DNA from: Pseudophaeomoniella oleicola | Lineage: Eukaryota > Ascomycota > Eurotiomycetes > Phaeomoniellales > Phaeomoniellaceae | Direction of reading: 5' to 3' | Assembly: GCA_003868215.1 (NCBI GenBank) | Contig: QWDQ01000046.1 | Coordinates: forward strand, 150,563 to 214,562 | Length of the DNA: 64,000 nucleotides | Shown here: in pieces, positions 25,173 through 34,538 of the stretch | How the letters are laid out: every line of letters begins with the position of its first letter | Numbering within the stretch: position 1 is the stretch's first letter | Translations under genes and position numbers: made by a program | The notes under the pieces: model-generated | What the model was told of the DNA's origin: nothing | Database searches by the model: none | Seen by the model: only the letters and a program-made list of their open reading frames with translations

Positions 25173-25609
25173 TTAGGAAAAGCTGACGAACTTCGGATCC
25201 TTCGGTCTCCCATCCTCACCTATTCCCTCTTCCCTAAACCTGACCTGCATCCATACTCTCCTGGCTTCATCAAAGCCAACACCACGATTCTTCATGATCT
25301 TCTGTATCTGCTTCTTCCCTTTGGAGTCAAGACCGGCTCTCGAATCGTTGTTTGCTAGATTGGTGGATAAATCAAAGTTGGTGGATGATAGTCCGGATTC
25401 CATGTCTGAAGCGAAGGAGGTAGGTAGGCGAGTATATATTGCACGAGGGAGAGGAATAGACGGTAGAGGAATATCAGGAAGACGGTGACGGAGGAGGTAG
25501 AGGACTACAACCGGACGTTAGCATAACCCAGTCGTCTCGAAGTGTTGCAGCGCCTACCTGTTGCAAGGATCAGCGAGACAAGAGAGACGGTGTACAGGAG
25601 GTATGCCAT
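25173..25609 (-). CDS. DUF2015 family small fungal protein
   Basis: Two exons on the minus strand, 25609-25558 and 25504-25173, encode 127 aa. The first exon encodes most of a hydrophobic N-terminal segment, MAYLLYTVSLVSLILAT, a probable signal anchor. A Pro-rich stretch follows. The C-terminal ~60 residues are the conserved part: SRAGLDSKGKKQIQKIMKN, then FDEARR, and GADGRP-like GEDGRPKDPKFVSFS at the very end. This pattern is that of a fungus-restricted family of unknown function (assigned from memory as DUF2015). The intron has a GCTAAC branch and TTGTAG acceptor. It is divergent from eL28, with start codons 352 bp apart. No function is assigned. Confidence 0.82.
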
Positions 25610-25961
25610 CTTTATGGATGTGGCAGTGCCTGCGACAAGAAGAGAATCCCAAATACAAATGGACTATACTTTGGGGCAGGCCGTAATGAAGGACTAAAGG
25701 GCCAGCGGCAACCAAGACATTTCGTGGCCTCTCTACGGAAGAAACAGCGAGGTGATCGTTAAGTCACCTGCGGAGATGGTCGGGAGCTGACGTTTCGTTG
25801 CAGCCGCATCTGGGCATTCCTTGGCGATTCTGTCAGATCACGTGCCATCCCCGCACGGACCATCCAATTGTTGCGCACAGTGGATTTTGTGTGTCTGAAT
25901 GCGAGGTCACTGTCGCCAATTTTCGAGATTTACTCGTTCATACCACAACACAACGTACAAC
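25610..25961. promoter_or_regulatory. Shared upstream region of DUF2015 and eL28
   Basis: A 352-bp spacer between two divergent start codons. The ribosomal-protein side carries pyrimidine-rich patches. No specific factor site is claimed. Confidence 0.45.
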
Positions 25962-26530
25962 ATGGCTGACCGATCAAACGTCTCCGCAGACCTCGTCTGG
26001 GCAATTGCCCGTAAGTCTCGAGCCTTGACCCGACCTGGACTCCGAATTGACTGTTTCACAGGATCCCAGAACTCTTTCCTCGTCAAGAGGAAGGAAGCTG
26101 GTGGCGTTCAACTCTCCCGCGACCCAATGAATCTGACCAACGTGCATACCCGAACCCAGGCCGGTTTCGCCAACGACAAGGCTGTCGGTGTCCAGGACTC
26201 AGGCGATGGCGGTGTCGTTCTGACCACCAAGAAGACCAAGGTTCACCAGAACCGACCTGCTGCCAACTACAATGTTGTCACCTTCGGCAAGAACAAGCCA
26301 ACGCGCAAGTAAGGATTAACGGCTGAACATAGTCAAGGTCTGGTGATGCTGACAAACGTGCTAGGATCTACAAAGGTATTGCTGCTTACACTGGCCGCAA
26401 CGGTTACCGATCCGATCTTCTTCCAGACGCTGTCCAGCGGGCCAGCGCCGTCAGATATTCTCAGAAGCAAAAGAAGGAGAGAGCGGCATCCAAGCCAAGA
26501 GGTGCAAAGGCCAAAGCCGTTGAGGCATAG
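25962..26530 (+). CDS. 60S ribosomal protein eL28
   Basis: Exons 25962-26010, 26062-26308 and 26365-26530 encode 153 aa. The start MADRSNVSADLVWAIARSQNSFLVKR is typical of eL28, and the C-terminus is Lys/Arg/Ala-rich (KQKKERAASKPRGAKAKA). The protein belongs to the large ribosomal subunit. It is present in animals, plants, fission yeast and filamentous fungi but absent from S. cerevisiae, consistent with a Pezizomycotina source. Both introns have canonical ends. The second donor, CAA/GTAAGG, overlaps a TAA stop in frame, so unspliced transcript would terminate at once. Intron in the first ~50 nt of coding sequence is usual for fungal ribosomal-protein genes. Confidence 0.94.
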
Positions 26531-27775
26531 ATTAGTTCAAGTCAGATGAAGGGCGGTCCCAGGACAGCGGAAGCAAAAGCAGATTCATCTTAGACATTCT
26601 TCGGACCCAGGTATGGGATTGGAGGCTTTGGGATCAGAGCGTTCGCGCTCTCTAAGTTGGTAAAAGTCTGGAGTCATCATAGATGGCTAGTAGATACAAT
26701 GGCACATCCAAACTCGTGCTACGTACTGAAGATACCTCAAATGAAATAAAACATGCCACAGCCTGTGACAGATCCATTTATATGATACCACGAGAGTGTT
26801 GACCTGTAGTCTGTTTCGTCGATAGCTAATATCGCTGGTAGAGTGACGTCGAGAGGTATCCAACCGTGGCCAAGTTTCTTAGGCGTAGTGTGAACGGAAG
26901 TAGCCGGAAAGAGTCGCAACGTATCGTAAGAAACCGGAAGAGATCAGACTAGGAACCCGTTCCTGTTACCTTTTTGGTAGACAAGATTCCGGAGTGCATA
27001 TTGACATTGCGGAGGAGGGGAAGCTCTGATCCAGATCCACCGAAATAGTCGATATGATCTATTCTTCAATTTCAACCTCGTATGGGTTGGATGTAGGGCA
27101 GAATCGCATCCCTAGACGCCCAAAGAGACAGCACCTAACAGTTACGCCCCTCGGTCGCTGTAGGCCCCGTCCGTTCAGGGCCCGCTGCCCCTCCAAGACC
27201 AGATAGGTTAGGTAAGCAATCTGATCATCGCTTCCCAATCTCCGCTGAACTGGAAGGGGAGCATTTGGGGTTTTACGGGTAAGGTAAGATACTCCGGTCC
27301 CTAAAGGATCTACTACGTACCAGCTCGGTAGTACTACGTACTACTACGTAGTAAACCATCCAATCTCCAAACGTTAGGTAACCGTCCGAGCATCTTTTTG
27401 TCCCTCTACCCCACCATTTTTTGTGTCAGCCATTTCCCGTGCGAACCATTGGTAGGTACAACACAATACCCCCAACGTTGCTGTATCCCCAAGCCGGCAA
27501 GCATCTTTCCTGCTATACTGTACTCTCCCCTCACTTCATTATTACCGACACTATCTCTCTCTTCCTTGTTTCCTACTTCCCCCGCAACTCTTCTATCAAT
27601 CTCTCTTCGTCAAAGTTCCTTTAAAGCACCAAGGGAGTTACACTATCAGTGAAGCTTCAGCACCTGCTCTTGTCTCATAGTAAGTCTCACCCCAACCCGA
27701 GCCCAACGGTTCAAGATTGCTAGAACTGACATATCACTCACTCACTCACTTCAGTTCACACACAACATATTCAAG
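26531..27775. other. Intergenic region and MDH promoter
   Basis: No gene seen. A cluster of TACTACGTA-type palindromes lies at 27310-27353. From about 27400 to 27620 the plus strand is rich in C and T, a feature of strongly expressed fungal promoters and leaders. It ends in CTCACTCACTCACTTCAG, a possible acceptor of a 5'-UTR intron starting at GTAAGT at 27681. Confidence 0.5.
27342..27353. repeat. Dispersed palindrome TACTACGTAGTA, copy 4 (clustered)
   Basis: The perfect copy ends a cluster in which TACTACGTAC occurs at 27311-27320 and again at about 27332. This is the densest patch of the motif in the window. Confidence 0.8.
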
Positions 27776-29145
27776 ATGGTCAAGGCTGGTATGCGCCCTC
27801 CTCGCGCCCAGCTAGAGATATACTTTACTAATGGTTTGCAGCTGTGCTCGGTGCTTCAGGCGGTATTGGTCAGGTATGGCACTACAGTTCTCACACATGA
27901 CTTCATAGCAGGCGCTTACATGTTGTTTACCAGCCATTGTCGCTCCTCCTGAAGGCTTCGCCATTGATCGACGTACTCGCTCTGTACGATGTTGTGAACA
28001 CTCCAGGTGTCGCAACAGATCTCTCACACATTGCATCAGTCGCGGTACGCAGAACTGGTCTAGTGACAATAGGCATATCGTTGATGATAGTATAGAAAGT
28101 TACTGGCTACCTGCCAAAAGACGACGGTCTGAAACATGCCTTGACTGGTGCTGACCTTGTCATTATCCCAGCTGGCATTCCTCGTAAGTTCGCCATATCA
28201 CAACACCTGAAGATCTATGCATTAATCCACCCATAGGGAGGCCAGGCATGACCCGAGACGACCTGTTCAAGATCAATGCTGGTATCGTCAAAGGTTTGAT
28301 TGAGGGTATTGCACAGTACTGCCCCACGGCTTTCGTCCTGGTCATTTCCAATCCGGTCAACTCTACGGTTCCTATCGCCGCCGAGGTCCTGAAGAAGGCT
28401 GGTGTTCTCGACCCAAAGCGTCTTTTTGGTGTCACTACCCTCGACGTGGTCCGTGCCGAAACCTTTGTTCAGGAAATCACTGGCTCGAAGGATGCCTCCA
28501 AGACCGTAATTCCAGTCATTGGAGGTCATTCTGGAGAGACTATTGTACCACTCTTCAGCTTGGCTAAGCCGGCTGTCAAAATTCCAGAGGATAAACTCGA
28601 TGCACTGGTTCACCGTAGGTTAAATGTCGAAGCTCATAGGCAGTTACTGACGAAGTTTGTCCAGGTGTTCAATTTGGGGGTGATGAAGTTGTCAAGGCTA
28701 AGGATGGCGCCGGTTCTGCCACGTTAGCCATGGCATATGCAGGTTTCAGGTTGGTCTGGTTGAAATTATCATTCATTCTATACTAACCCAAATGACAGAT
28801 TCGCTGAGGCATTGCTCAAGGCCGTCGGCGGTGAAAGTGGCGTCGTAGAGCCAACCTTCATCTACCTGCCAGGTGTCCCTGGTGGCGACGCCATTGTCAA
28901 GGAGACCGGTGTCGACTTCTTCGCTACTCCAGTTGAACTTGGAGTATGTATACATCCTGACCCCTCATACAAAATCTCGCTGACATCCATATCAGCCAAA
29001 TGGTGTCGAGAAAGCCATCAATCTTCTTTCCGATATCAATGATCACGAGAAGACCCTCATCAAGACTGCAATTGATGGCCTCAAGGGCAATATCACCAAG
29101 GGAATTGACTTCGCTCAAGCCCCACCTCCTCCAGCACAAAAGTAA
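27776..29145 (+). CDS. Malate dehydrogenase (NAD), without visible targeting sequence
   Basis: Eight exons encode 333 aa: 27776-27788, 27842-27873, 27934-28044, 28096-28183, 28237-28614, 28665-28749, 28799-28943 and 28996-29145. The NAD-binding loop GASGGIGQ is at residues 8-15. The substrate-binding loop Arg82-Arg83 and Arg88 lies in [11 protein letters not shown]. The catalytic pair is Asp151 (TTLDVVRAE) and His179 ([11 protein letters not shown]), with Arg154 beside it. The protein interconverts malate and oxaloacetate. It begins directly with [12 protein letters not shown] and ends PPPPAQK, so neither a mitochondrial presequence nor a PTS1 is evident; a cytosolic form is inferred. Seven introns, three in the first 110 codons, make it the most intron-dense gene here. 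Confidence 0.95.
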
Positions 29146-29540
29146 TGCAATTCTCAATTCTGTCTCCTGCATCAGAGACATTTCTCTATTCGCTCATTGC
29201 GCCAAAAGGCGCTTTCTGAAGACGGCCACGGATTGCTGACCATTCACGCTCCTCGGATAGGTTGTGAGAGCGGGCGCGGTTTTATTACGATATCAACCTT
29301 TTTCGATCCTCGATTCCTGCGGGCATGACTTTTAGGAGCGCATGTAGCTATGACGGCTTACGACACACCATGCATGAATAGACAACGATCATAGTCTGTC
29401 TTCTTGGCCCGCGCGCCTTTGTCTATTGCATATGCTCAGCTCAGGTGACCTGTCACCTTCACTAGCGTGCAAATGTGACTGTGGCTACTCCCATTCCGGG
29501 AATTTATGCAAATCAGTTGCTAAACAGCTCGAAATCCTCT
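29146..29540. other. 3' convergent spacer between MDH and Trs33
   Basis: No gene seen; holds both 3' UTRs. An open frame at 29426-29614 is not supported. Confidence 0.5.
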
Positions 29541-30230
29541 TCATGATCTCATCTGCACTGTCTTTATTTGAAAAGTTGCCGTTGGCAGCTCACTCGTCTC
29601 CGCCTGCACTGTAACTTCTATTCCTAAGCTCCCTAAGACCCCTTGAATAATTCCGCATGGAAGCCACAGATAGGCCTGTGCCCGTCGCAATGCCTCTGAC
29701 CTTTCTCTCATCGTTAAGCTCATCTTAGTAAGAGGCCGAAACACGTTGTCCGTCAATACATAAACTCCCCTGTGATTCGTCTTCAAGTTATCAATCTGCT
29801 TCTTGAAAAGCAGGGTCCACAGATCTTTACATAAGAACTTTATGGCGTCGAGCGGGGTCGTGAAGAGCGGACGTGGAGATGACGGTGTAGATGCGCTAAA
29901 TCGTTCAGAAAGTGACAGGCCAACTCTTTGACCTAGGGAGAGGAGACGAGCGTGGAGCAGGGAGTTGTAGAGTTCTTGGAGGTCCGCAGGTATCGGAGGA
30001 TGGTTTTGAAGGGTGGTCTTGGAATTTGCTGCTGATCTGGACGATTTCGCGCTGTCGGTTGGAGGTGACGAGGACACTTCGGAGGTGGCAGGGATCGGTA
30101 GAGCATTGTATGCCATTCGTTCAGCCAGCGGGACAACTTCGATCAGGAGGAGATCGAGGCAGGACACGTTTAGGAAGCGGGCATTAGGATCGGAGGAGTT
30201 GAAGGAGGGGAGCGGTGCGTCGAAGGACAT
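29541..30230 (-). CDS. TRS33: TRAPP complex subunit Trs33 (TRAPPC6-like, Bet3 family)
   Basis: A single exon of 229 aa with start MSFDAPLPSFNSSDPNARFL. The fold signatures of the Bet3/Trs33 group are clear: the first helix CLDLLLIEVVPLAERMA, the middle GQRVGLSLSERFS, then the strongly conserved DAIKFLCKDLWTLLFKKQID followed by NLKTNHRGVYVLTDN, and the C-terminal PCGIIQGVLGSLGIEVTVQAE. A Ser/Pro-rich insertion of about 35 residues (near 45-80) separates helices 1 and 2, common in filamentous fungi. TRAPP is the tethering complex and Ypt1/Ypt31 exchange factor at the Golgi. It is divergent from DCP1. Confidence 0.93.
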   Translation of the reverse strand: MSFDAPLPSFNSSDPNARFLNVSCLDLLLIEVVPLAERMAYNALPIPATSEVSSSPPTDSAKSSRSAANSKTTLQNHPPIPADLQELYNSLLHARLLSLGQRVGLSLSERFSASTPSSPRPLFTTPLDAIKFLCKDLWTLLFKKQIDNLKTNHRGVYVLTDNVFRPLTKMSLTMRERSEALRRAQAYLWLPCGIIQGVLGSLGIEVTVQAETSELPTATFQIKTVQMRS

Positions 30231-30834
30231 GTTTGAGCGTCAATGTTCTTTTCTTGGTCTCTTCCAGTGGGAGGTGGTATGCTGGGAAGACAGAAAGTTC
30301 CTTGTGGCAGATCCAAGTCGCAGATGTGGTGATAGATTATATCATCTTTGGTGAGAAGCGTGTGTTTGGTTTCGGATAGCTCTGTCACGGACCTGAGGTT
30401 ATAGCATATGTTGCGATACAAGAGCGCTAAAATGGCCAATCGATCATTCCTTCGCTCAAATCTACATAGCAGTCTTAATGAGTACAAAAATGTCTTGTAG
30501 GAAGCTAGGTTGTTGTCATTGCGGTTACGGAGGAAGTCAAAGCTCTCCCCGCGGTCCCCGTATTGGTTTACGTAGTACGGGCTAACAGCAGCATCTTGTC
30601 CAGAACAACGCTGATGTTAAAGTCGCCTGAGATTTGGCGCGCATATCGTGAGGGCTGTGGAAAGCGCTCAATAGCGACGAGGGTCTTAGGTATTAGGCCT
30701 TGGGAGTGCATGATATCTCAAGTTTAGCAGCCCAGAAGTATATGCCTGAATATCGAAGGTGGCCTGAGAGCACACCACTTTTCTTCCAAGTACTCTATCT
30801 TTGGGCAACACGCAATGCAAACGTCGCCTAGACG
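30231..30834. promoter_or_regulatory. Shared upstream region of Trs33 and Dcp1
   Basis: A 604-bp spacer between divergent starts. It contains a half-copy of the dispersed palindrome, TACGTAGTACGG, near 30570. No other element recognised. Confidence 0.4.
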
Positions 30835-31764
30835 ATGACACCTCGAAAGACCCATTCGCGCCGTCATGGCAGCCATGCGAAATCTTCACTCTCGGCTCAG
30901 GTTCACTACAACGGCAACTACGCTCAGAATCAGTCGCATGGGTATCACGCTTCCGACTATGAATCCGACGCGCAATACCTCTCGGAACCTGCGCCTCCCA
31001 CTGTTGTGCCTCCTGCATCCTCGAGAACAGTAGACGAAGTCAATCTTTCCGTACTCCAGCGTTATAATCCTGCAATCAGCGCAATCCTGTCCAAAGCATC
31101 GTACGCAGTTGTGTACATTTTCGACCCTACAACCTCATCCTGGGAGAAGAGCGGGGTTGAAGGGACACTGTTCGTTTGTCAATTACAGCCCGGTCCAATC
31201 GGAGAGGACAGGTTCAATGTGATCGTGCTGAACAGACGCGGTCTTGATAACTTCGAAGCGCAACTCTTGGACGAGGGCGATGTAGAGATCACGGATGAAT
31301 ACGTTATCCTCAACGTCAAGAACGAAGAGTCAACCGTAGATCAGACGCAGAAAGTCTATGGAATATGGATCTTCTGTGAGCCTCCGCCGAGTTCTACGGC
31401 CGATGCTAGGCTCGACAACGCGAAGAAGATGAAAGAGTGCGCAGCATATGCTGAACATAGCAGACATCAAGCTCTGTCAGCTATATCACAGCATCATCTC
31501 AATGATACAGATGGCGCGTCTGATGCTCGGGATGTGCGTCAAAATCATCAGGTCGATTTACTGCAGCTGTTCAAGCAGTCTGCAACTGGGGTTCAGCCCC
31601 AAAGCCAGCAAAACAACCACCAGAATCATTACGCAAGCAACGGTCAATGGCCCCATAGTAATGGTGGTGGTAGTAGGCAGGCACAGCAGGGCCATACAGG
31701 GGTACAAGCCAACAACAATGTTCTGGCAGATCTGTTCAGGAATGCTGGGTTCGGGTCGACGTGA
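30835..31764 (+). CDS. DCP1: mRNA decapping complex subunit Dcp1
   Basis: An intronless gene of 309 aa. The EVH1-like Dcp1 domain spans about residues 65-210: VDEVNLSVLQRYNPAISAIL, then ASYAVVYIFDPTTSSWEKSG, VEGTLFVCQL, FNVIVLNRRGLDNF and the late KVYGIWIFCEPP. These are the characteristic segments. The N-terminal ~60 residues and the C-terminal ~90 are disordered, the latter rich in Gln, Asn, His and Ser. The last residues, NVLADLFRNAGFGST, form a short conserved-looking helix. Dcp1 activates the Dcp2 decapping enzyme in cytoplasmic P-bodies. In budding yeast the domain is interrupted by insertions; here it is compact. Confidence 0.93.
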   Translation: MTPRKTHSRRHGSHAKSSLSAQVHYNGNYAQNQSHGYHASDYESDAQYLSEPAPPTVVPPASSRTVDEVNLSVLQRYNPAISAILSKASYAVVYIFDPTTSSWEKSGVEGTLFVCQLQPGPIGEDRFNVIVLNRRGLDNFEAQLLDEGDVEITDEYVILNVKNEESTVDQTQKVYGIWIFCEPPPSSTADARLDNAKKMKECAAYAEHSRHQALSAISQHHLNDTDGASDARDVRQNHQVDLLQLFKQSATGVQPQSQQNNHQNHYASNGQWPHSNGGGSRQAQQGHTGVQANNNVLADLFRNAGFGST

Positions 31765-32653
31765 GGCTACAGCTAGCTAGCCACTCTTGAGAGATCGCAT
31801 TGGACCATCATCTGGACAAACTGTGTTAGATCTTGAACGTCTGGGAAACCTTTTTGCAGATATCATCTTGGAACAGGACCCGTGCTACCTTCAGCCTTGG
31901 AAGGGTAAAAATGGTGACTGAGCAATGGTCTGCGCTCAGAAGGGATTGACTTGGGAGTCATGGGCAGAGACTCCCACTGTTGGATTGCTACATCGCTAGC
32001 ATAATACACCGAGACTGGCTACACGATAGCCAACTGCACAGGCCTTTCCTCCCTGATATGGGCTGAGGAAACACGATCGGAAGCAAAGACCGCGCTGTCG
32101 TGATGGCCAGGTCCACCCTTATCGAAAAGCCACCCGCCAAAGATTATCAATACTCCCAACGCGCAATTCTGCTGTCAATCCCAAAATCCAATGTGCCTCT
32201 CTATATCTTCGCTCGGCCCTGTGATAACTTTATGTACACGAGGAGGTTGGATGATCTGCTGAAAAGAATAGGCTGGCCTAGTAGAGGAGGAATCTCATCA
32301 TGGCCGAGATCATGGAGATCTGCATATATTTTTTTTTTGCGGCGCTCCCTCACATCCATTCCCAACTAAGAGGCACATGAGCGAGGAAAAATGATATGGA
32401 TCAAGTCGAGTCGACGACCATCGAGGTTCTTTGTCTTAGTATCTAGCTAGGTAGGTAGCTCCAAAAACAGTGTTAATACAAGACCATATTCATTACTACC
32501 TCTTCCTCCCAATACCTTTCTTCTATCCAAGCCTTTCCCCATGTCTTCTGGTATTATTATTACTTATGTTATACCAGATCCAACAAACTTCTCCCTCTCC
32601 CCTTGTACCTATCTGTCCTTTACCTCTACAAACACTCCCATCCCTCATCTACT
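31765..32653. other. 3' convergent spacer between Dcp1 and the LDAH-like gene
   Basis: No gene seen. CTTCTTCTT repeats begin at about 32660 and run into the end of the LDAH gene. Confidence 0.5.
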
Positions 32654-34087
32654 TCATCTTTCCTCTTCTTCTTCTTCTTCTTCTTCATCCTCATGATGAT
32701 ATCTCTCCCCAATCCACCCGACAACCTTCTTCGCCACAAACCCACTGTGCCGAATACAAAACCCGTGGACTAGATCTGATTTTTGCTCGATTAGGAACGT
32801 CGGTGAAGAAGAAGATGATGATGATGATGATGTTGCTGCTGATTCTTGGTTTACGGTGGTTGTGGGAGTGGGAATGGTGCGGGTACGGGTACGAATCAGG
32901 TCTTCGCGAGATTGGTTGGAGACCCAGTGATCGTCGGTGGCGTAGAGGAAGATTAATTTGGGTTTTGGGGGGTTGTGCTGGTTATGAGAGGAGGGGGAGG
33001 AGGAGGAAGCAGCATCACTCCAAACGCTGGTCTTCCACGCTTCGCTTTCGTCCACGATCTCTTTCATCTCGTCCCTCGCCATCCACAAAGCTTGTTTCAC
33101 GCCTCCTTTAGTCCTCAGGAATTTTGCGGTCGTTTCGACAGCTGGGGCGGGTAGGGAGTGGTGACCTTGACCCATTACGGTTGCTACGATGGAGTTCAAG
33201 AGAGTGGGCGAGACTAGGTCTAGAGCCGTGGTGAAGTGCGAGACGAACGACTGTGCGAGGGAGGGGGCGTAGGGGATGCGGAGGAGAGGGGTGAGGATAC
33301 GGCCGGAGGGGGAGGTGGCGATGTGGGTTATTGTTGGGGTGAGGAGGAGGGCGAGGTCGACGTTCAAGGAGGAAGAAGACGAAGAACTGGTGGCTGTCTG
33401 ACTTGAGGTGCGAGATTGGTGTGCTAGATTGATTAGTTCCATGGCTATGTAGGCACCGACGCTGTGGCCAATGAGAATCACCTCGGTCGGTCGTCGTCTT
33501 CTTCCTCTTCGTCGTCCAGGCTTTTGCCCATGTGTTGATGTTGCCGTAGCTTCTGCTTCGTAGACACCATCACCGCTGATAACACCTTCATCATTGCCGT
33601 CATCATCTTCATCTTCATCTTCATCTTCATCTTCCTCCATCCTCTCAACAATCTCCAAAACCCGTCTCCACACAATTTCAATCTGATCTCTCAACCCAAG
33701 GGGACGCACCCCTTCCCTTTTCTCTCCCTCCCCGATGATCTCAAACCCAGCCAAAGACTGCCCATAAATCACGTACCGCGGCGATAACCCGTGCACCAAC
33801 AACGACAAGAAACCGTGATAATATTCGATCAGACCCGGGTTCCCTGGTATGAAATATATCAATCGTCGAGCAGGTGCTTCACATGTCCTAGATCTGTCGT
33901 CATCGTCGTCATCGTGATGTCTCGCGGCATTTGGATTTGAAGTGGTGCTTGAATTGTGTGTTGTTGTTGTCCTCGCTGTTGTCGGACGTAGTAGAGAGGA
34001 GGGAGGAGGTATGTATAAGAATTGGTCCGATGAGATGGAAGACTGCAATTTTGTTTTCGGCATGTTTGTTGGTATACTGTTTCTCAT
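32654..34087 (-). CDS. Lipid-droplet-associated hydrolase (LDAH-like)
   Basis: An intronless gene, 477 aa from ATG 34087; a second in-frame ATG at 34063 is an equally possible start. The LDAH signature IYFIPGNPGLIEYYHGFL is followed by the nucleophile elbow ILIGHSVGAY (Ser near residue 205), an acidic-residue motif YATDDHWV (near 387) and a His in SDLVHGFCIRHSG (near 444). The family associates with lipid droplets and acts on sterol or lipid esters, although activity is debated. Unusual points: an acidic stretch (EEDEDEDEDEDDDGN) inserted ahead of the elbow, several poly-Ser runs, and a Glu-rich C-terminus coded by a (TTC)n tract. These expand the protein well past the usual ~300-350 aa. Confidence 0.86.
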   Translation of the reverse strand: MRNSIPTNMPKTKLQSSISSDQFLYIPPPSSLLRPTTARTTTTHNSSTTSNPNAARHHDDDDDDRSRTCEAPARRLIYFIPGNPGLIEYYHGFLSLLVHGLSPRYVIYGQSLAGFEIIGEGEKREGVRPLGLRDQIEIVWRRVLEIVERMEEDEDEDEDEDDDGNDEGVISGDGVYEAEATATSTHGQKPGRRRGRRRRPTEVILIGHSVGAYIAMELINLAHQSRTSSQTATSSSSSSSLNVDLALLLTPTITHIATSPSGRILTPLLRIPYAPSLAQSFVSHFTTALDLVSPTLLNSIVATVMGQGHHSLPAPAVETTAKFLRTKGGVKQALWMARDEMKEIVDESEAWKTSVWSDAASSSSPSSHNQHNPPKPKLIFLYATDDHWVSNQSREDLIRTRTRTIPTPTTTVNQESAATSSSSSSSSSPTFLIEQKSDLVHGFCIRHSGFVAKKVVGWIGERYHHEDEEEEEEEEER

Positions 34088-34538
34088 CACACGTATATTC
34101 AACTTCAGTGTTCCTCGGGTGAGTCGTCTACTTTAGTAGCAATCATACAGTGAGGCTGTCCCTGCCAGAGTGTAGTCTCAGACTGACTGTCCTATGTTTC
34201 GGTGGTTGCAGACATTGAAATCTCAAATATATTTAGTGTGCAATGTCTACGCCTCTCAAATTTCACCAAAACAGCAAGATTGAATTACGTATATTTTACG
34301 CGAGTCGCGAAATTAGAGACGATCCGTGGTTCATGTTCCTGTTCATTTTGTAGGGAAATACAACGCTTGGATAACGTTCATAGCAAGCAGTTCGAGCTGC
34401 TGGGTATCATATCACATCCGCTGTGGGCCTCCGTAACAATATGCAAAACTGCAGTGACGCCGCGAGATTCCCATGTTCAAAACATCCAGAACTCCGACTC
34501 AGCAGAAAATAAAGCTCAAATCGCCAGACGCCAAGAAA
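34088..34538. other. Spacer between the SNF2 gene end and the LDAH-like gene
   Basis: 450 bp without a supported gene; an open frame at 34202-34654 (+) has no features. Confidence 0.5.
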
